Origin: Erythrobacter aurantius
GTDB taxonomy: Bacteria > Pseudomonadota > Alphaproteobacteria > Sphingomonadales > Sphingomonadaceae
Assembly: GCF_023823125.1 (NCBI RefSeq)
Contig: NZ_CP090949.1
Location: 1,264,001 to 1,328,000, forward strand
Direction of reading: 5' to 3'
Length of the DNA: 64,000 bases
Below, piece after piece: positions 32,527 through 41,445 of this stretch. Every line of letters starts with the position of its first letter. Within the stretch, counting starts at the first letter, position 1. Position numbers and translations under genes: made by a program. Under the pieces are notes generated by a model. It did no database searches and was not told the origin of the DNA. It saw only the letters and a list, made by a program, of their open reading frames with translations.

Positions 32527-33279
32527 CAGCATGTAGGCGGCAACGCGCGGCTCGAGATCGTCGGGCAGCGCCGTCAGCCCAGTGTAGACGGCAACGCCGA
32601 CCTTGCACTGGTCTTCGGGCGGCAGTGCCTCCATCGCCGCGTCCGATCCCAATGCCGCCTGCAGATCCGGGGCAATTCCGGTGGCCGATATCGCCTTGCC
32701 CAATTGCTCGAAATCGGCCTCGTCCGGCGCGGCATAGGCTTCGGGAGTGTCGCGCCCGGCGGCTGCGGCGCGCACCATTGCCGCATTGCGCCGGGTGATC
32801 GCGGCTGCGACCGCGCCCTGCTTGTCATCGACATAGACCCATTCGCCCATTGTCATGGCCGCGCATTGATCCTGCGATGCGCGCTGCAACGCGGAGTAAA
32901 GCTCACCCTCGGTCGCGCTCCAGACCAGCATCGCCTTGGGTGGAGCCTTCACCGCATCCGTGCCGATGCGGGCGAAGAAGTCGCGCAGCCACTCCGCAGC
33001 GACGGCTTCGGTGCGGGTAGCGTCGGCGCGCTCCTGATTGTCCAGCGCCCTCAAGCGCCCGACAAGATCGGCAAAGTCATCGGGGTAATGGGTCTTGATC
33101 GTCGCCCACAAATCCTCGCTTCCGGGGGAGGACAGTATGCCCTGTTCGATCGCGTCGGCTTCCTGTTCTGGGCTAAGGCCGCATCCGGAGATCAGAGCGC
33201 ACGCGCCCGCCAAAGCCGTTGCCGAGAGTGCGAAATGGCGCGTTATGCCGCGCGCTGTGCCGTTGCTGCTGCGTCCCAT
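32515..33279 (-). CDS. Hypothetical lipoprotein
   Basis: A 254-residue protein with a twin-basic N-terminus, hydrophobic segment and lipobox (LISGCG, cysteine near 34), then a mostly helical domain containing a pair of QC motifs (SQDQCAAM, PEDQCKVG). I do not recognise the family. ATG 33279 was chosen because it gives a normal signal peptide. It overlaps the DUF418 gene end by 12 bp. Confidence 0.75.
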   Translation of the reverse strand: MGRSSNGTARGITRHFALSATALAGACALISGCGLSPEQEADAIEQGILSSPGSEDLWATIKTHYPDDFADLVGRLRALDNQERADATRTEAVAAEWLRDFFARIGTDAVKAPPKAMLVWSATEGELYSALQRASQDQCAAMTMGEWVYVDDKQGAVAAAITRRNAAMVRAAAAGRDTPEAYAAPDEADFEQLGKAISATGIAPDLQAALGSDAAMEALPPEDQCKVGVAVYTGLTALPDDLEPRVAAYMLSPL

Positions 33280-33364
33280 TACGCCGTCTATATCGCAAAC
33301 CTGCGCGAGCGCCATAGGGCTCGGGTGGAGCGTCTATCGCCTACCATGCGCTTTCCGCTTGCTA

Positions 33365-33381
33365 TTGCGATTAATTCGCAT
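33365..33381. promoter_or_regulatory. Fur-like palindrome upstream of bfd
   Basis: TTGCGA-TTAAT-TCGCAT, 44 bp before the bfd ATG. The half-sites match those of two further copies at 33607 and 33644 that precede bfr. An iron-responsive Fur-family operator is the natural reading beside bfd/bfr. Confidence 0.5.
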
Positions 33382-33424
33382 ATCTTGTTCTTGCAAACGC
33401 CTCGCAGGAGTGATTCCCGACGCC

Positions 33425-33628
33425 ATGTATATCTGCATTTGCAATGCCATCCGCGAAGATGACCTGCGCAAGGCTGCCTTGACTTCGGGTGGCGATGCAG
33501 AAGCGACCTATGCGACGCTGGGCAAACGTCCCAATTGCGGCCAATGCCTTGGAAAGGCGGGGCAAATTATCGATCAGGAGCGTGCGCTTAGCGCAGGGCA
33601 TTTCACCTGCGAAAAAGTCGCAATATAA
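33425..33628 (+). CDS. bfd: Bacterioferritin-associated ferredoxin
   Basis: A 67-residue [2Fe-2S] protein with the four ligands C4, C6, C38 and C41 in the CxC...CxxC pattern of Bfd (ICICN and NCGQC). Bfd reduces the bacterioferritin core so that iron is released, and is classically made under iron starvation. bfr follows 161 bp downstream. Palindromes of the same type flank the gene on both sides, so it is probably iron-regulated. Confidence 0.93.
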   Translation: MYICICNAIREDDLRKAALTSGGDAEATYATLGKRPNCGQCLGKAGQIIDQERALSAGHFTCEKVAI

Positions 33629-33660
33629 ACTAGCAAGCCGCTATTGCGAGCGGATCGCAA
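33607..33660. promoter_or_regulatory. Two Fur-like palindromes between bfd and bfr
   Basis: CTGCGA-AAAAG-TCGCAA at 33607-33623, overlapping the bfd 3' end, and TTGCGA-GCGGA-TCGCAA at 33644-33660. The second is a perfect inverted repeat. With the copy at 33365 this gives three sites of identical half-site spacing around one small gene. Confidence 0.55.
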
Positions 33661-33789
33661 ACAACTGATTCTAAACGAAAATAATTCCGCCACCCTCTTG
33701 TCAGGCAAGGGGGCAAGGCTTTATTTAGTCCCCTGACATGGCCAGCGCTTTGATCTGGCTCAAACTGCAAATCCAAGGGGTATCACGCC

Positions 33790-34272
33790 ATGAAAGGCGA
33801 TCCGAAAGTCATCGAATTCCTCAACAAGGCGCTCACCAACGAGCTGACCGCGATCAACCAGTATTGGCTGCACTACCGCGTGCTCGACGATTGGGGCGTG
33901 ACCAAATTGGCCGCTTATGAGCGCAAGGAATCGATCGAGGAAATGGAGCACGCTGACAAACTCGCTGCGCGGGTCCTGTTCCTCAACGGCCTGCCCAATT
34001 TCCAGGCGATCCACAACCTGCGCGTGGGCGAAAACGTGCTCGAAATCCTGAAAGCCGACATGGCGCTGGAAGAAGACGCGATCCCGCTGCTGCGCGATGC
34101 CATCGCCTATTGCGAAAGCGTGCGCGATTACGTCAGCCGCGATCTGTTCGCGCATATCCTCGATAACGAGGAAGAGCACGTCGACTTCCTCGAAACCCAG
34201 TTCGACATGATCGAGCGGATGGGCCTAGAAAACTACGTCCAGCTGCAAAGCAAGGCAGCGGGCGAAGACTAA
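33790..34272 (+). CDS. bfr: Bacterioferritin
   Basis: A 160-residue ferritin-like four-helix protein that stores iron in a 24-mer. Ferroxidase ligands E18, E51 and H54 and the heme-ligating M52 (IEEMEHAD) are present, with further ligands in MALEEDAIP and the EEEHVDFLETQ helix. So it is a heme-type Bfr with an intact diiron centre. Its own transcript could start after the palindromes at 33607-33660. Confidence 0.95.
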   Translation: MKGDPKVIEFLNKALTNELTAINQYWLHYRVLDDWGVTKLAAYERKESIEEMEHADKLAARVLFLNGLPNFQAIHNLRVGENVLEILKADMALEEDAIPLLRDAIAYCESVRDYVSRDLFAHILDNEEEHVDFLETQFDMIERMGLENYVQLQSKAAGED

Positions 34273-34315
34273 GGTTTTTCCTCAGAGCCTGAAGGGTCGT
34301 ACCGAAAGGTTTGGG

Positions 34316-34344
34316 AAGGGCGGGGCAGCGATGCTCCGCCCTTT
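34316..34344. terminator. Bidirectional hairpin terminator
   Basis: AAGGGCGG pairs with CCGCCCTT with additional pairing inside the loop (GCA/TGC). It lies between convergent bfr and the tetR-type gene and is followed by TTCTGCTT on the plus strand. Confidence 0.65.
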
Positions 34345-34349
34345 CTGCT

Positions 34350-34937
34350 TCAGCCGATCAACACTTCGCGCGCGCTGCGCTGCATCTGGGTGATGTAGTC
34401 CCCCTGCGACCACCCGCATTCGCGCACCAGCAATTCCCAGTTGCGCATCGACAGCAGCATCCAGAGCCAGTCGGTCGCCTGATCATGCGTCCAGTGATCG
34501 GCAAGCTGTCCGTCCCGTTCGAGATTGGCGACGGCAGCGGCGCATCCGTGGCGCACGCCCTGCATCCGGTCATGCCATGCGTCACGCGCCGCTTCATCGC
34601 TGTCCATCATCGCCATGAAGGCCCGGGCCACGCCCCACACCTTGGGGATGTGATTGCCGAAAGCCTCGATAAAGGCGTCCAGCCGTTCGACACCCGATTG
34701 TGCCGCACGGCTGGCGGCAAGCTGTGCATCGACATCATGAACTGCGTCGAGATGGCGCGCGGTGGCGACCAGCAATTCCGAGCGACTGGGAAAATGAAGG
34801 TAGAGCGCCTGACGGCTGATACCGGCTGCCTTGGCGATATCGTTCATCCGGCTTTTGCCCGGATCCTCCCCTTCGAGAATGCGCTGCGCCGCTTCGAGAA
34901 TGCGGTTGCGGGTGGCGTTGAGTTTTTCGCTTGACAT
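34350..34937 (-). CDS. TetR-family regulator
   Basis: A 195-residue repressor-type protein with the N-terminal HTH (NRILEAAQRILEGED, then MNDIAKAAGISRQALYLHFPSRSELL, about 31-56) and a ligand-binding C-terminal domain. It is divergent from an NAD(P)H-dependent reductase gene. Three 15-bp inverted repeats TTGAC-N5-GTCAA fill the 66-bp gap and overlap its own start codon, so it probably represses both itself and the reductase until a ligand binds. Confidence 0.92.
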   Translation of the reverse strand: MSSEKLNATRNRILEAAQRILEGEDPGKSRMNDIAKAAGISRQALYLHFPSRSELLVATARHLDAVHDVDAQLAASRAAQSGVERLDAFIEAFGNHIPKVWGVARAFMAMMDSDEAARDAWHDRMQGVRHGCAAAVANLERDGQLADHWTHDQATDWLWMLLSMRNWELLVRECGWSQGDYITQMQRSAREVLIG

Positions 34938-34987
34938 GATGTCAAGTTATCTCCAATTGACGCCGTGTCAACTTTACACAGTGTCAA
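34931..34987. promoter_or_regulatory. Three tandem TetR operators
   Basis: TTGAC-ATGAT-GTCAA (34931-34945, over the repressor start), TTGAC-GCCGT-GTCAA (34957-34971) and TTTAC-ACAGT-GTCAA (34973-34987). Two are perfect inverted repeats, the third has one mismatch. Confidence 0.7.
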
Positions 34988-35003
34988 GAAAAGGTGAATC
35001 ACG

Positions 35004-35585
35004 ATGAGCGAACGGGTTTTTGTATGGGTGGCCCATCCACGGGCGGGATCATTCAGCGCGGCGCTGGCCGATGCCTATCAGCAGGCGGCGCAGGCGGCCG
35101 GGGCAGAAGTGCGTCGGATGGATCTGAGCGAGATGGAATTTTCGAGCGAGTTTCGCGGTTATGGCGATGCCCCCGCGCTCGAGCCGTCACTTCAACAGTG
35201 GCAGGCCAATCTCGCATGGGCAGATCGCGTGCTGATCGTTCACCCCTTGTGGTGGGGCGCGATGCCGACGCTGGCCAAGAGCGTGCTCGACCGGGCGCTG
35301 ACGCCGGGCTTTGCCTATAAGTACAAGGCGCGTGGCATGGCTTGGGACAAGCTGCTGGAAGGCAAAACGGGTGATGCGATCATCACCGCCGATACGCCGA
35401 CATGGGTCGATACATGGCTTTACAACAAGCCCGCCCGCCGCACGATCAAGCAGGCGGTCTACCAGTTCTGCGGCATCAGGCCGCGGTTCATCAGGCAGTT
35501 GGGATCGGTGAAGCTGTCGGATGCTGCAGCCCGAGACAAATGGCTGGGGCTGGCAACGCAGATGGGCGCCAAAGCAGCCGCCTGA
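35004..35585 (+). CDS. NAD(P)H-dependent flavin oxidoreductase (flavodoxin fold)
   Basis: A 193-residue protein of the NQO1/KefF/MdaB type. It opens with VAHPRAGSFSAALAD (9-23, the FMN/FAD phosphate loop) and contains HPLWWGAMPTLAKSVLDRAL, the characteristic quinone-reductase segment, then FAYKYKARG. It probably reduces quinones or electrophiles by two electrons in the cytoplasm. Control by the divergent TetR regulator suggests induction by a toxic ligand. Confidence 0.9.
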   Translation: MSERVFVWVAHPRAGSFSAALADAYQQAAQAAGAEVRRMDLSEMEFSSEFRGYGDAPALEPSLQQWQANLAWADRVLIVHPLWWGAMPTLAKSVLDRALTPGFAYKYKARGMAWDKLLEGKTGDAIITADTPTWVDTWLYNKPARRTIKQAVYQFCGIRPRFIRQLGSVKLSDAAARDKWLGLATQMGAKAAA

Positions 35586-35588
35586 AGC

Positions 35589-36068
35589 CTAAACGCCGTC
35601 GGTCTTCGGGCCGTCCGCTGCCAACAGGGTTTCACGCAGGAAGTAGATGAGGCCAGTGATCAGCAGGCTGACAGTCACGATCCACAGCACCGCGACAAAG
35701 GTGCCGATGCGCGGTTCGATATAGGCGGAAAGGAACAGCACCGCGATTTCGAAGCTGATGACAACGGCGGCACCTGTCGAAAACTTGATTGCGAGGCGCG
35801 CCAGCTTGCGCCGCCTGCGAAGCCAGGCCAATTCGTTGGCATGGGATATGTTGCACGCGCCTTCACTCGGCTCGGCCAAACGCTCTATGCGCCCGGCGAG
35901 CCATGTGAGGCGCGCCATCATGACGTTCATGATGCTGCCGATACCGACCAGCAGAAATGCGGGGGCAAGGCTCAATTCGAGCGCCTGCCGCACCCTGGGG
36001 GTGGAGGCGGTGCGCTCGATGATCTCAAGCGCCAGCATGGGATCGGCGGCGATCAGGTTTGCGATCAC
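35589..36068 (-). CDS. DUF2721 family membrane protein
   Basis: A 159-residue protein with three membrane spans (about 33-53, 95-116 and 122-143) and a basic cytoplasmic loop (LRRRRKLARLA). The pattern ELSLAPAFLLVGIGSIMNVMMARL at the first span is typical of DUF2721. Function unknown. A GTG start overlaps the der stop in GTGA, so it is translationally coupled to that essential GTPase gene. Confidence 0.85.
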   Translation of the reverse strand: MIANLIAADPMLALEIIERTASTPRVRQALELSLAPAFLLVGIGSIMNVMMARLTWLAGRIERLAEPSEGACNISHANELAWLRRRRKLARLAIKFSTGAAVVISFEIAVLFLSAYIEPRIGTFVAVLWIVTVSLLITGLIYFLRETLLAADGPKTDGV

Positions 36069-37513
36069 GACTTGTCCGACCCGGTCGAGTAGTTGCCCCC
36101 GCCGCCCTTGTTGGCGTTGTAGGGATTCTTCGGCGATTTCAGCGTCACCCGCACCGGCACCGCGTCAAAGCCAAGCTTGGCACGGATGCCGTTGACGAGA
36201 TAGCGTTCGTAACTCTTGGGCAGATCGTCCAGCCGCGAACCAAAGATGACGAAGCGGGGCGGGCGGGTGCCAACCTGCGTGATATAGCGCAGCTTTATCC
36301 GGCGGCCTCCGGGTGCGGGCGGCGGATTGGCGGCCAGCGCATCGTCGAACCAGCGGTTGAGCGCGGCGGTGGGCACGCGGCGCGACCAGCTTTCGCGCAA
36401 TTCAAACGCCGCGCCCAGCATGGTGTCCAGCCCTCTGCCGGTCTTTGCCGAGACGGAGAACAGCGGCACCCCGCGAACCTGCGCAAGGCCATCGTGCAGC
36501 GCCTGCTTGATGCCGTTGAAAATGCCCGAGGGTGTTTCGGCGGTGTTTTCGCCAGCCACGTCCCACTTGTTGATCGCGACCATCAAGGCGCGCCCTTCCT
36601 CAAGCACCATGCTGGCGATCTTGAGGTCCTGATGCTCCAGCCCCTGCGTCGCATCGAGCAGCAGCACGACGACTTCGGCAAAATCCACCGCGCGGCGGGC
36701 GTCCGCAACCGAAAGCTTTTCGAGCTTTTCGGTGACGTTGCGCTTCTTGCGCATTCCCGCAGTGTCGATCAGGCGGATGTCGCGCACTTCGCCTGATTTG
36801 GGATCGGTCCATTTCCAGTCGATCGCAATCGAATCGCGTGTGATCCCGGCTTCCGGCCCGGTCAGCAGGCGATCCTCGCCCAGCAGCCGGTTGATCAGGG
36901 TGGACTTGCCCGCATTCGGGCGTCCGACAATCGCGAGTTTCAGGGGGCCACGCGAATTTTCGGCCTCTTCTTCCTCGCTTTCGGCAAACTCCTCGGCCGC
37001 TTCGGCGGCTTCGGCCTTGTCCCCGATCATCGGCCAGAGCGCGCCGAACAGGTCGGCCACGCCTTCGCCGTGCTCCGCGGAAAGCGCCACCGGCTCGCCA
37101 AAGCCGAGCGAATAGGATTCCAGCACGCCCGCTTCGCCGGCGCTGCCTTCGGCCTTGTTGGCGACCAGCACGATCGGCACCTGATGCTCGCGCAGATACC
37201 GGGCGATCTCATTGTCGAGCGGGGTGAGGCCGGCGCGGGCGTCTACCACGAACAGCGCCGCGTCTGCCCCCTCAAGACTAGCCTCGGTCTGCTTGCGCAT
37301 CCGGCCGGGCAGGGTCAGCTCGTCCTCGTCTTCCCACCCGGCGGTGTCGACGATGGTGAACTTCATCCCCGCGATCTCGGCATCGCCCATGCGCCGGTCG
37401 CGCGTGACGCCTGGCTGATCGTCAACCAGCGCGAGCTTCTTGCCCACCAGCCGGTTGAACAGCGTGGATTTGCCCACATTGGGGCGACCGACCATGATGA
37501 CCTGCGGTTTCAT
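36065..37513 (-). CDS. der: Ribosome-assembly GTPase Der (EngA)
   Basis: Der has two tandem G domains and acts in 50S subunit maturation. Both P-loops are present: GRPNVGKST near residue 9 and GRPNAGKST after an acidic linker (EEFAESEEEEAENSRG), with NKAE and NKWD base-recognition motifs and a C-terminal KH-like domain. The 482-residue length from ATG 37513 is normal; a GTG at 37537 is an alternative. The C-terminus ends in a Gly/Asn-rich tail. Confidence 0.95.
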   Translation of the reverse strand: MKPQVIMVGRPNVGKSTLFNRLVGKKLALVDDQPGVTRDRRMGDAEIAGMKFTIVDTAGWEDEDELTLPGRMRKQTEASLEGADAALFVVDARAGLTPLDNEIARYLREHQVPIVLVANKAEGSAGEAGVLESYSLGFGEPVALSAEHGEGVADLFGALWPMIGDKAEAAEAAEEFAESEEEEAENSRGPLKLAIVGRPNAGKSTLINRLLGEDRLLTGPEAGITRDSIAIDWKWTDPKSGEVRDIRLIDTAGMRKKRNVTEKLEKLSVADARRAVDFAEVVVLLLDATQGLEHQDLKIASMVLEEGRALMVAINKWDVAGENTAETPSGIFNGIKQALHDGLAQVRGVPLFSVSAKTGRGLDTMLGAAFELRESWSRRVPTAALNRWFDDALAANPPPAPGGRRIKLRYITQVGTRPPRFVIFGSRLDDLPKSYERYLVNGIRAKLGFDAVPVRVTLKSPKNPYNANKGGGGNYSTGSDKS

Positions 37514-37564
37514 TTCTGCATTCAAGTGGCCGCTCACCTGCCACTTGGCAAGCAGAACGCCGCT

Positions 37565-37870
37565 CTAACCCTTCTTCGCGACCGGGGGATTGTCGCCGAG
37601 ATCTTCGAACCATGCCTCCACCGGGCCGGTCAGCTTGATCGTCAGCGGATTGCCCTTGCGATCGACGGTCTTGCCTGCCTGCACCCGGACCCAACCTTCG
37701 GAAATCGAATATTCCTCGATATCGGTGCGCACGCGGTCTTTGAACCGGATGCCGACTCCGCGTTGCAGGATTTCGGCATCGAAAGCCGGGCTGCGCGGAT
37801 TGACCGAAAGGTGATCGGGCGGAACGTCGGCGCCGCCAGCGGCGGGAGCGGGGGTGGTTTCTTCTGTCAT
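37565..37870 (-). CDS. DUF3297 family protein
   Basis: A 101-residue protein. The core (PPDHLSVNPRSPAFD, GVGIRFKDR, EEYSISEGWVRV, AGKTVDRKGNP) matches DUF3297, a small proteobacterial family of unknown function. The N-terminal 17 residues are a low-complexity extension. It precedes der on the same strand with a 51-bp gap. Confidence 0.85.
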   Translation of the reverse strand: MTEETTPAPAAGGADVPPDHLSVNPRSPAFDAEILQRGVGIRFKDRVRTDIEEYSISEGWVRVQAGKTVDRKGNPLTIKLTGPVEAWFEDLGDNPPVAKKG

Positions 37871-38003
37871 GGCCGCGCCCATAATGCCGGATAGAGTCGT
37901 AAACAAGCGCGTTCCACTTGCCCTTTGCGACAAGCGGCGATACAGGCCCCAGCTAATGCGCGCGGGAGGCCTACGGTGTCCCGCGCGGCTTCGTTCGGGG
38001 AAT

Positions 38004-38088
38004 GCGGGCGTGGCGAAATTGGTAGACGCGCCAGATTTAGGTTCTGGTATCGCAAGATGTGGGGGTTCGAGTCCCTTCGCCCGCACCA
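38004..38088 (+). tRNA. tRNA-Leu (anticodon UAG)
   Basis: An 85-nt class II tRNA: acceptor GCGGGCG/CGCCCGC, anticodon stem CCAGA/TCTGG with loop TTTAGGT giving UAG, a long variable arm, T-loop GTTCGAGTC and an encoded CCA. Confidence 0.97.
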
Positions 38089-38154
38089 GTTTCCCCCCGT
38101 GGCAGGAACCGGACATCCGACAAATTCGCTCAAGAAGGCTTCAGTTTAACTCTC

Positions 38155-39717
38155 ATGCAAACCAAGCAGACCGTCAACGAAGGGCTCAAGCGCGCCTATC
38201 TCATCACGATCACCGCCGACGAGATTTCGGCCAAGATCGACGCCGAGATCAAGAAGATCGCGCCGCAGGTGAAAATGCCCGGCTTCCGTCCCGGCAAGGT
38301 GCCCGCGAATCTCGTGAAGAAGATGCATGGCGAGCAGCTGCACGCGCAGACGCTGAACGACATGATCCGCGAATCGACCGACAAGGTGATGAAGGACGAG
38401 GAACTGCGTCCCGCGATGCAGCCTGCCATTTCGCTTGGCGAAGGCTACGAACAGGGCAAGGACGCCGAAGTCACGCTTGAACTCGAAGTGCTGCCGGTTG
38501 TCGAAACCCCTTCGACCGACGGTCTGAAGCTCGAAAAGCTGGTCGTCCCCGTTTCGGACGAGCAGATCGACGAGGCGCTGCAGAACATCGCCGGTCAGAA
38601 CAAGAGCTACAAGGACGCTGCCAAGACCAAGAAGGCGGCTGAAGGCAACCAGCTGATCATCGATTTCGTCGGCAAGCTCGACGGCGTCGAATTCGAAGGC
38701 GGCAAGGCCGAAGACGCCGCTCTGGTGATCGGTTCGGGTGCGTTCATTCCGGGCTTTGAAGAGCAGCTGGTGGGCGTGAAGACCGGTGATGAAAAGACCA
38801 TCACGGTCACTTTCCCGGAAGACTACCAGGCTGAACATCTCGCGGGCAAGGAAGCGACTTTCGACATCACCGTGAAAGCGGTGAAGGTTGAAACCGATAC
38901 CAAGGTGGACGAAGATTTCGCCAAGAACCTCGGTCTCGACAGCCTCGACAAGCTGAAAGAGATCATCAAGGGCCAGCTGGAACAGCAGACCGCCGGTCTG
39001 ACCCGCACCCAGATGAAGCGTTCGCTGCTCGATCAGCTGGCTGCAGGCCACGATTTCGAAGTGCCGGCGACCATGGTCGAAGCCGAATTCGACCAGATCT
39101 GGGCGCAGCTTCAGCAGGAAGCCGCACGCGAGGAAGATCCTGCCGAAGCGCTCAAGCAGATCGAGGACGAAAAGGACGATTACAAGGCGATCGCCGAACG
39201 TCGCGTCCGTCTGGGCCTGCTGCTGTCCGAAATCGGCCAGGCCAACGGCGTCGAAGTGACGGGTCAGGAAATGCAGATGCTGATCCAGCAGGCTGCCTCG
39301 CAGTACCGCCCCGAAGACCGTGACCGGTTTGTCCAGTACATCCAGCAGGAACCGATGGCCGCTGCTCAGCTGCGCGCCCCGCTGTACGAAGACAAGGTTG
39401 TCGACTTCCTGTTCGACAAGGCCGAAGTGACGACACGTGAAGTGACGATCGAAGAGCTTCAGGCCGCGATCGAAGCGGAAGGGGAAGCCGAAGCCGCGAA
39501 GGCAAAGGCGCCGGCCAAGAAGAAGGCTCCGGCCAAGAAGGCCCCGGCGAAGAAGGCTGCAGCCAAGACTGACGAAGTCGAAGCGGAAGCCAAGCCTGCG
39601 GCGAAGAAGGCCCCTGCCAAGAAAGCACCGGCCAAGAAGCCCGCGCCCAAGGCAGAGGCAGCCGAGAAGGCGCCGGCAAAGAAGGCTCCTGCCAAGAAGC
39701 CTGCGGCCAAGAAGTAA
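38155..39717 (+). CDS. tig: Trigger factor with a Lys/Ala/Pro-rich C-terminal tail
   Basis: The ribosome-associated chaperone and prolyl isomerase. The N-terminal ribosome-binding domain carries GFRPGKVP (about 43-50), the FKBP domain lies at about 165-245 ([29 protein letters not shown]), and the helical chaperone domain follows. The 520-residue length exceeds the usual 430-450 because residues about 442-520 form a tail of APAKK-type repeats resembling histone H1. clpP and clpX lie downstream, as in many genomes, here separated by two genes. Confidence 0.96.
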   Translation: MQTKQTVNEGLKRAYLITITADEISAKIDAEIKKIAPQVKMPGFRPGKVPANLVKKMHGEQLHAQTLNDMIRESTDKVMKDEELRPAMQPAISLGEGYEQGKDAEVTLELEVLPVVETPSTDGLKLEKLVVPVSDEQIDEALQNIAGQNKSYKDAAKTKKAAEGNQLIIDFVGKLDGVEFEGGKAEDAALVIGSGAFIPGFEEQLVGVKTGDEKTITVTFPEDYQAEHLAGKEATFDITVKAVKVETDTKVDEDFAKNLGLDSLDKLKEIIKGQLEQQTAGLTRTQMKRSLLDQLAAGHDFEVPATMVEAEFDQIWAQLQQEAAREEDPAEALKQIEDEKDDYKAIAERRVRLGLLLSEIGQANGVEVTGQEMQMLIQQAASQYRPEDRDRFVQYIQQEPMAAAQLRAPLYEDKVVDFLFDKAEVTTREVTIEELQAAIEAEGEAEAAKAKAPAKKKAPAKKAPAKKAAAKTDEVEAEAKPAAKKAPAKKAPAKKPAPKAEAAEKAPAKKAPAKKPAAKK

Positions 39718-39731
39718 ACAATTTAATGGGG

Positions 39732-39750
39732 CCGGGCGTCAGTCGCCCGG
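39732..39750 (+). terminator. Hairpin after tig
   Basis: CCGGGCG-TCAGT-CGCCCGG begins 15 bp after the tig stop and overlaps the last codons of the convergent amidase gene. A short TT follows; modest terminator. Confidence 0.5.
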
Positions 39751-41271
39751 TTGCCATCGACGGAACGAGGGCTCGGGCAGCGTTGCTGTCCGGGCCTTTT
39801 CGTATGCCGCGCCCAGTTTCAGCACCTCGTGATCGGCCCACTTCGCGCCGAAGAAGCTGATGCCCACCGGCAGCCGTTCGACATGGCCCATGGGGACGGT
39901 GAGATGCGGATAGCCCGCGATGGCGGCGGGTGATCCGAAGCCGATCGAGCCGTTGAAATGATCGCCCAGCACCAGATCGCTCATCCATGCCGGGCCGCGC
40001 GTGGGCGCCACGAGGAATTGGACATTGTTGTCCGCCAGCAGCACGTCGAGCGTTTCCTCGCCCGCGATCCTGACGGCATTCTCCCGCGCCTTCTCATAGG
40101 CTTCGCGGTCGGTCGTCGCATCGGCTTCTAGGAAGATGCTCTGATCGAACCAGCGCATTTCGGTGGCGGCGTTGGCTTCATTGAAAGCGATCAGATCGGC
40201 AAGGCTGCGCGGGGTGTCCTGCCCTTCCATTGCCGGGATCGAAGAGAGGTATTTGCCCATCTCTTCGCGCAGTTCGTATTTCAGCACGGTGTAGCTATCG
40301 CCGTACATTTCGCGGTTCGGTTCGAATTCGATATCGACCAACACAGCGCCTGCGGCTTCCAGATCGGCCAGTGCCTGTTCGAACACTTCCACCACTTGCG
40401 CATTGCTGCCCATCTGGTTGCGCATCACGCCGATCCGCACCCCTGCGAGCGAGAATTCGCCGATTCCTGCGGTGTAATCGGCAACGCGCGGCACGCCGAT
40501 TGTGGCCGGATCCTCAGGGTCTTCCCCGGCGATCGCGGACAGCAGCAGCGCCGCGTCGTAAACCGATTTGGTCATCGGCCCGGCGGTGTCCTGCGTGCTG
40601 GAGATCGGGACGACATGCGTGCGGCTGACGATCCCGACACTCGGCTTGAACCCGACGATCCCGTTGATCGATGCCGGACATGTGATTGACCCGTTCGTTT
40701 CCGTCCCGATTGCCGCCCAGGCAAAGCCTGCCGCGATTGCAGCGCCGCTGCCTGATGACGAACCGCAGGTGTTGCGATCGATCGCGTGCGGATTGCGGGT
40801 CAGCCCTTCGATGGCGCTCCACCCGCTGGTCGAATCCTCGGAACGGATATTGGCCCATTCGGACAGGTTGGTCTTGCCCAGCACCACGCCGCCCGCCGCG
40901 CGCAGATTGGCGATCAGCGGCGCGTCGCGCCCGGTGCGATTGTTGGCAAGGGCAAGGCTGCCCGCCGTGGTCGGGAATTCGCGCGTCTCGATATTGTCCT
41001 TCACCAGCACGCTGCGTCCACGCAGGATCCCGGTGGAGGCGAGGCGGCGCGCTTCGACAGGGGCTTCGACATTGTAGTCGATCACGGCGTTCAGCTGCGG
41101 CCCGGCATCGTCCAGCGCCTGAATGCGCAGGATGTAATCCGTCACCGCCATGGTTTCGGCGAAGGAATCGCGCATCTGGGAGGCAGGCGCACTGTCCTGC
41201 GCATGGGCAGTGGTGGTGACAAGCGCGGTGGATGTCAGGGCGGCGAGTGCGATCAGCGATGTCTTGGTCAT
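39739..41271 (-). CDS. Exported amidase-signature family protein
   Basis: A 510-residue amidohydrolase with a signal peptide (1-24, ending AHAQ). The amidase-signature catalytic set is present: K91 in VLVKDNIE, the cis-serine region S171-S173 in CGSSSGSG and the nucleophile S195 in TNGSITCPA. The enzyme should hydrolyse an amide in the periplasm; substrate unknown. The start at ATG 41271 gives the signal peptide. It interrupts the common tig-clpP linkage on the opposite strand. Confidence 0.9.
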   Translation of the reverse strand: MTKTSLIALAALTSTALVTTTAHAQDSAPASQMRDSFAETMAVTDYILRIQALDDAGPQLNAVIDYNVEAPVEARRLASTGILRGRSVLVKDNIETREFPTTAGSLALANNRTGRDAPLIANLRAAGGVVLGKTNLSEWANIRSEDSTSGWSAIEGLTRNPHAIDRNTCGSSSGSGAAIAAGFAWAAIGTETNGSITCPASINGIVGFKPSVGIVSRTHVVPISSTQDTAGPMTKSVYDAALLLSAIAGEDPEDPATIGVPRVADYTAGIGEFSLAGVRIGVMRNQMGSNAQVVEVFEQALADLEAAGAVLVDIEFEPNREMYGDSYTVLKYELREEMGKYLSSIPAMEGQDTPRSLADLIAFNEANAATEMRWFDQSIFLEADATTDREAYEKARENAVRIAGEETLDVLLADNNVQFLVAPTRGPAWMSDLVLGDHFNGSIGFGSPAAIAGYPHLTVPMGHVERLPVGISFFGAKWADHEVLKLGAAYEKARTATLPEPSFRRWQPGD

Positions 41272-41445
41272 AGGGCGATACACTGCGCATTCCGCGAAAG
41301 ATGGCAAGAGCGCGCGTGTTAACTGTTTGCTGGATTGGCGTCCCGGCATTGGACGCGGCGAGTGGGTGCATTGTCTAGCTCGCCTTAACCCGTATCCGTC
41401 ACAACCGGACGACTCCCTCGAACGGATGACAGCAGACCCCGCACG

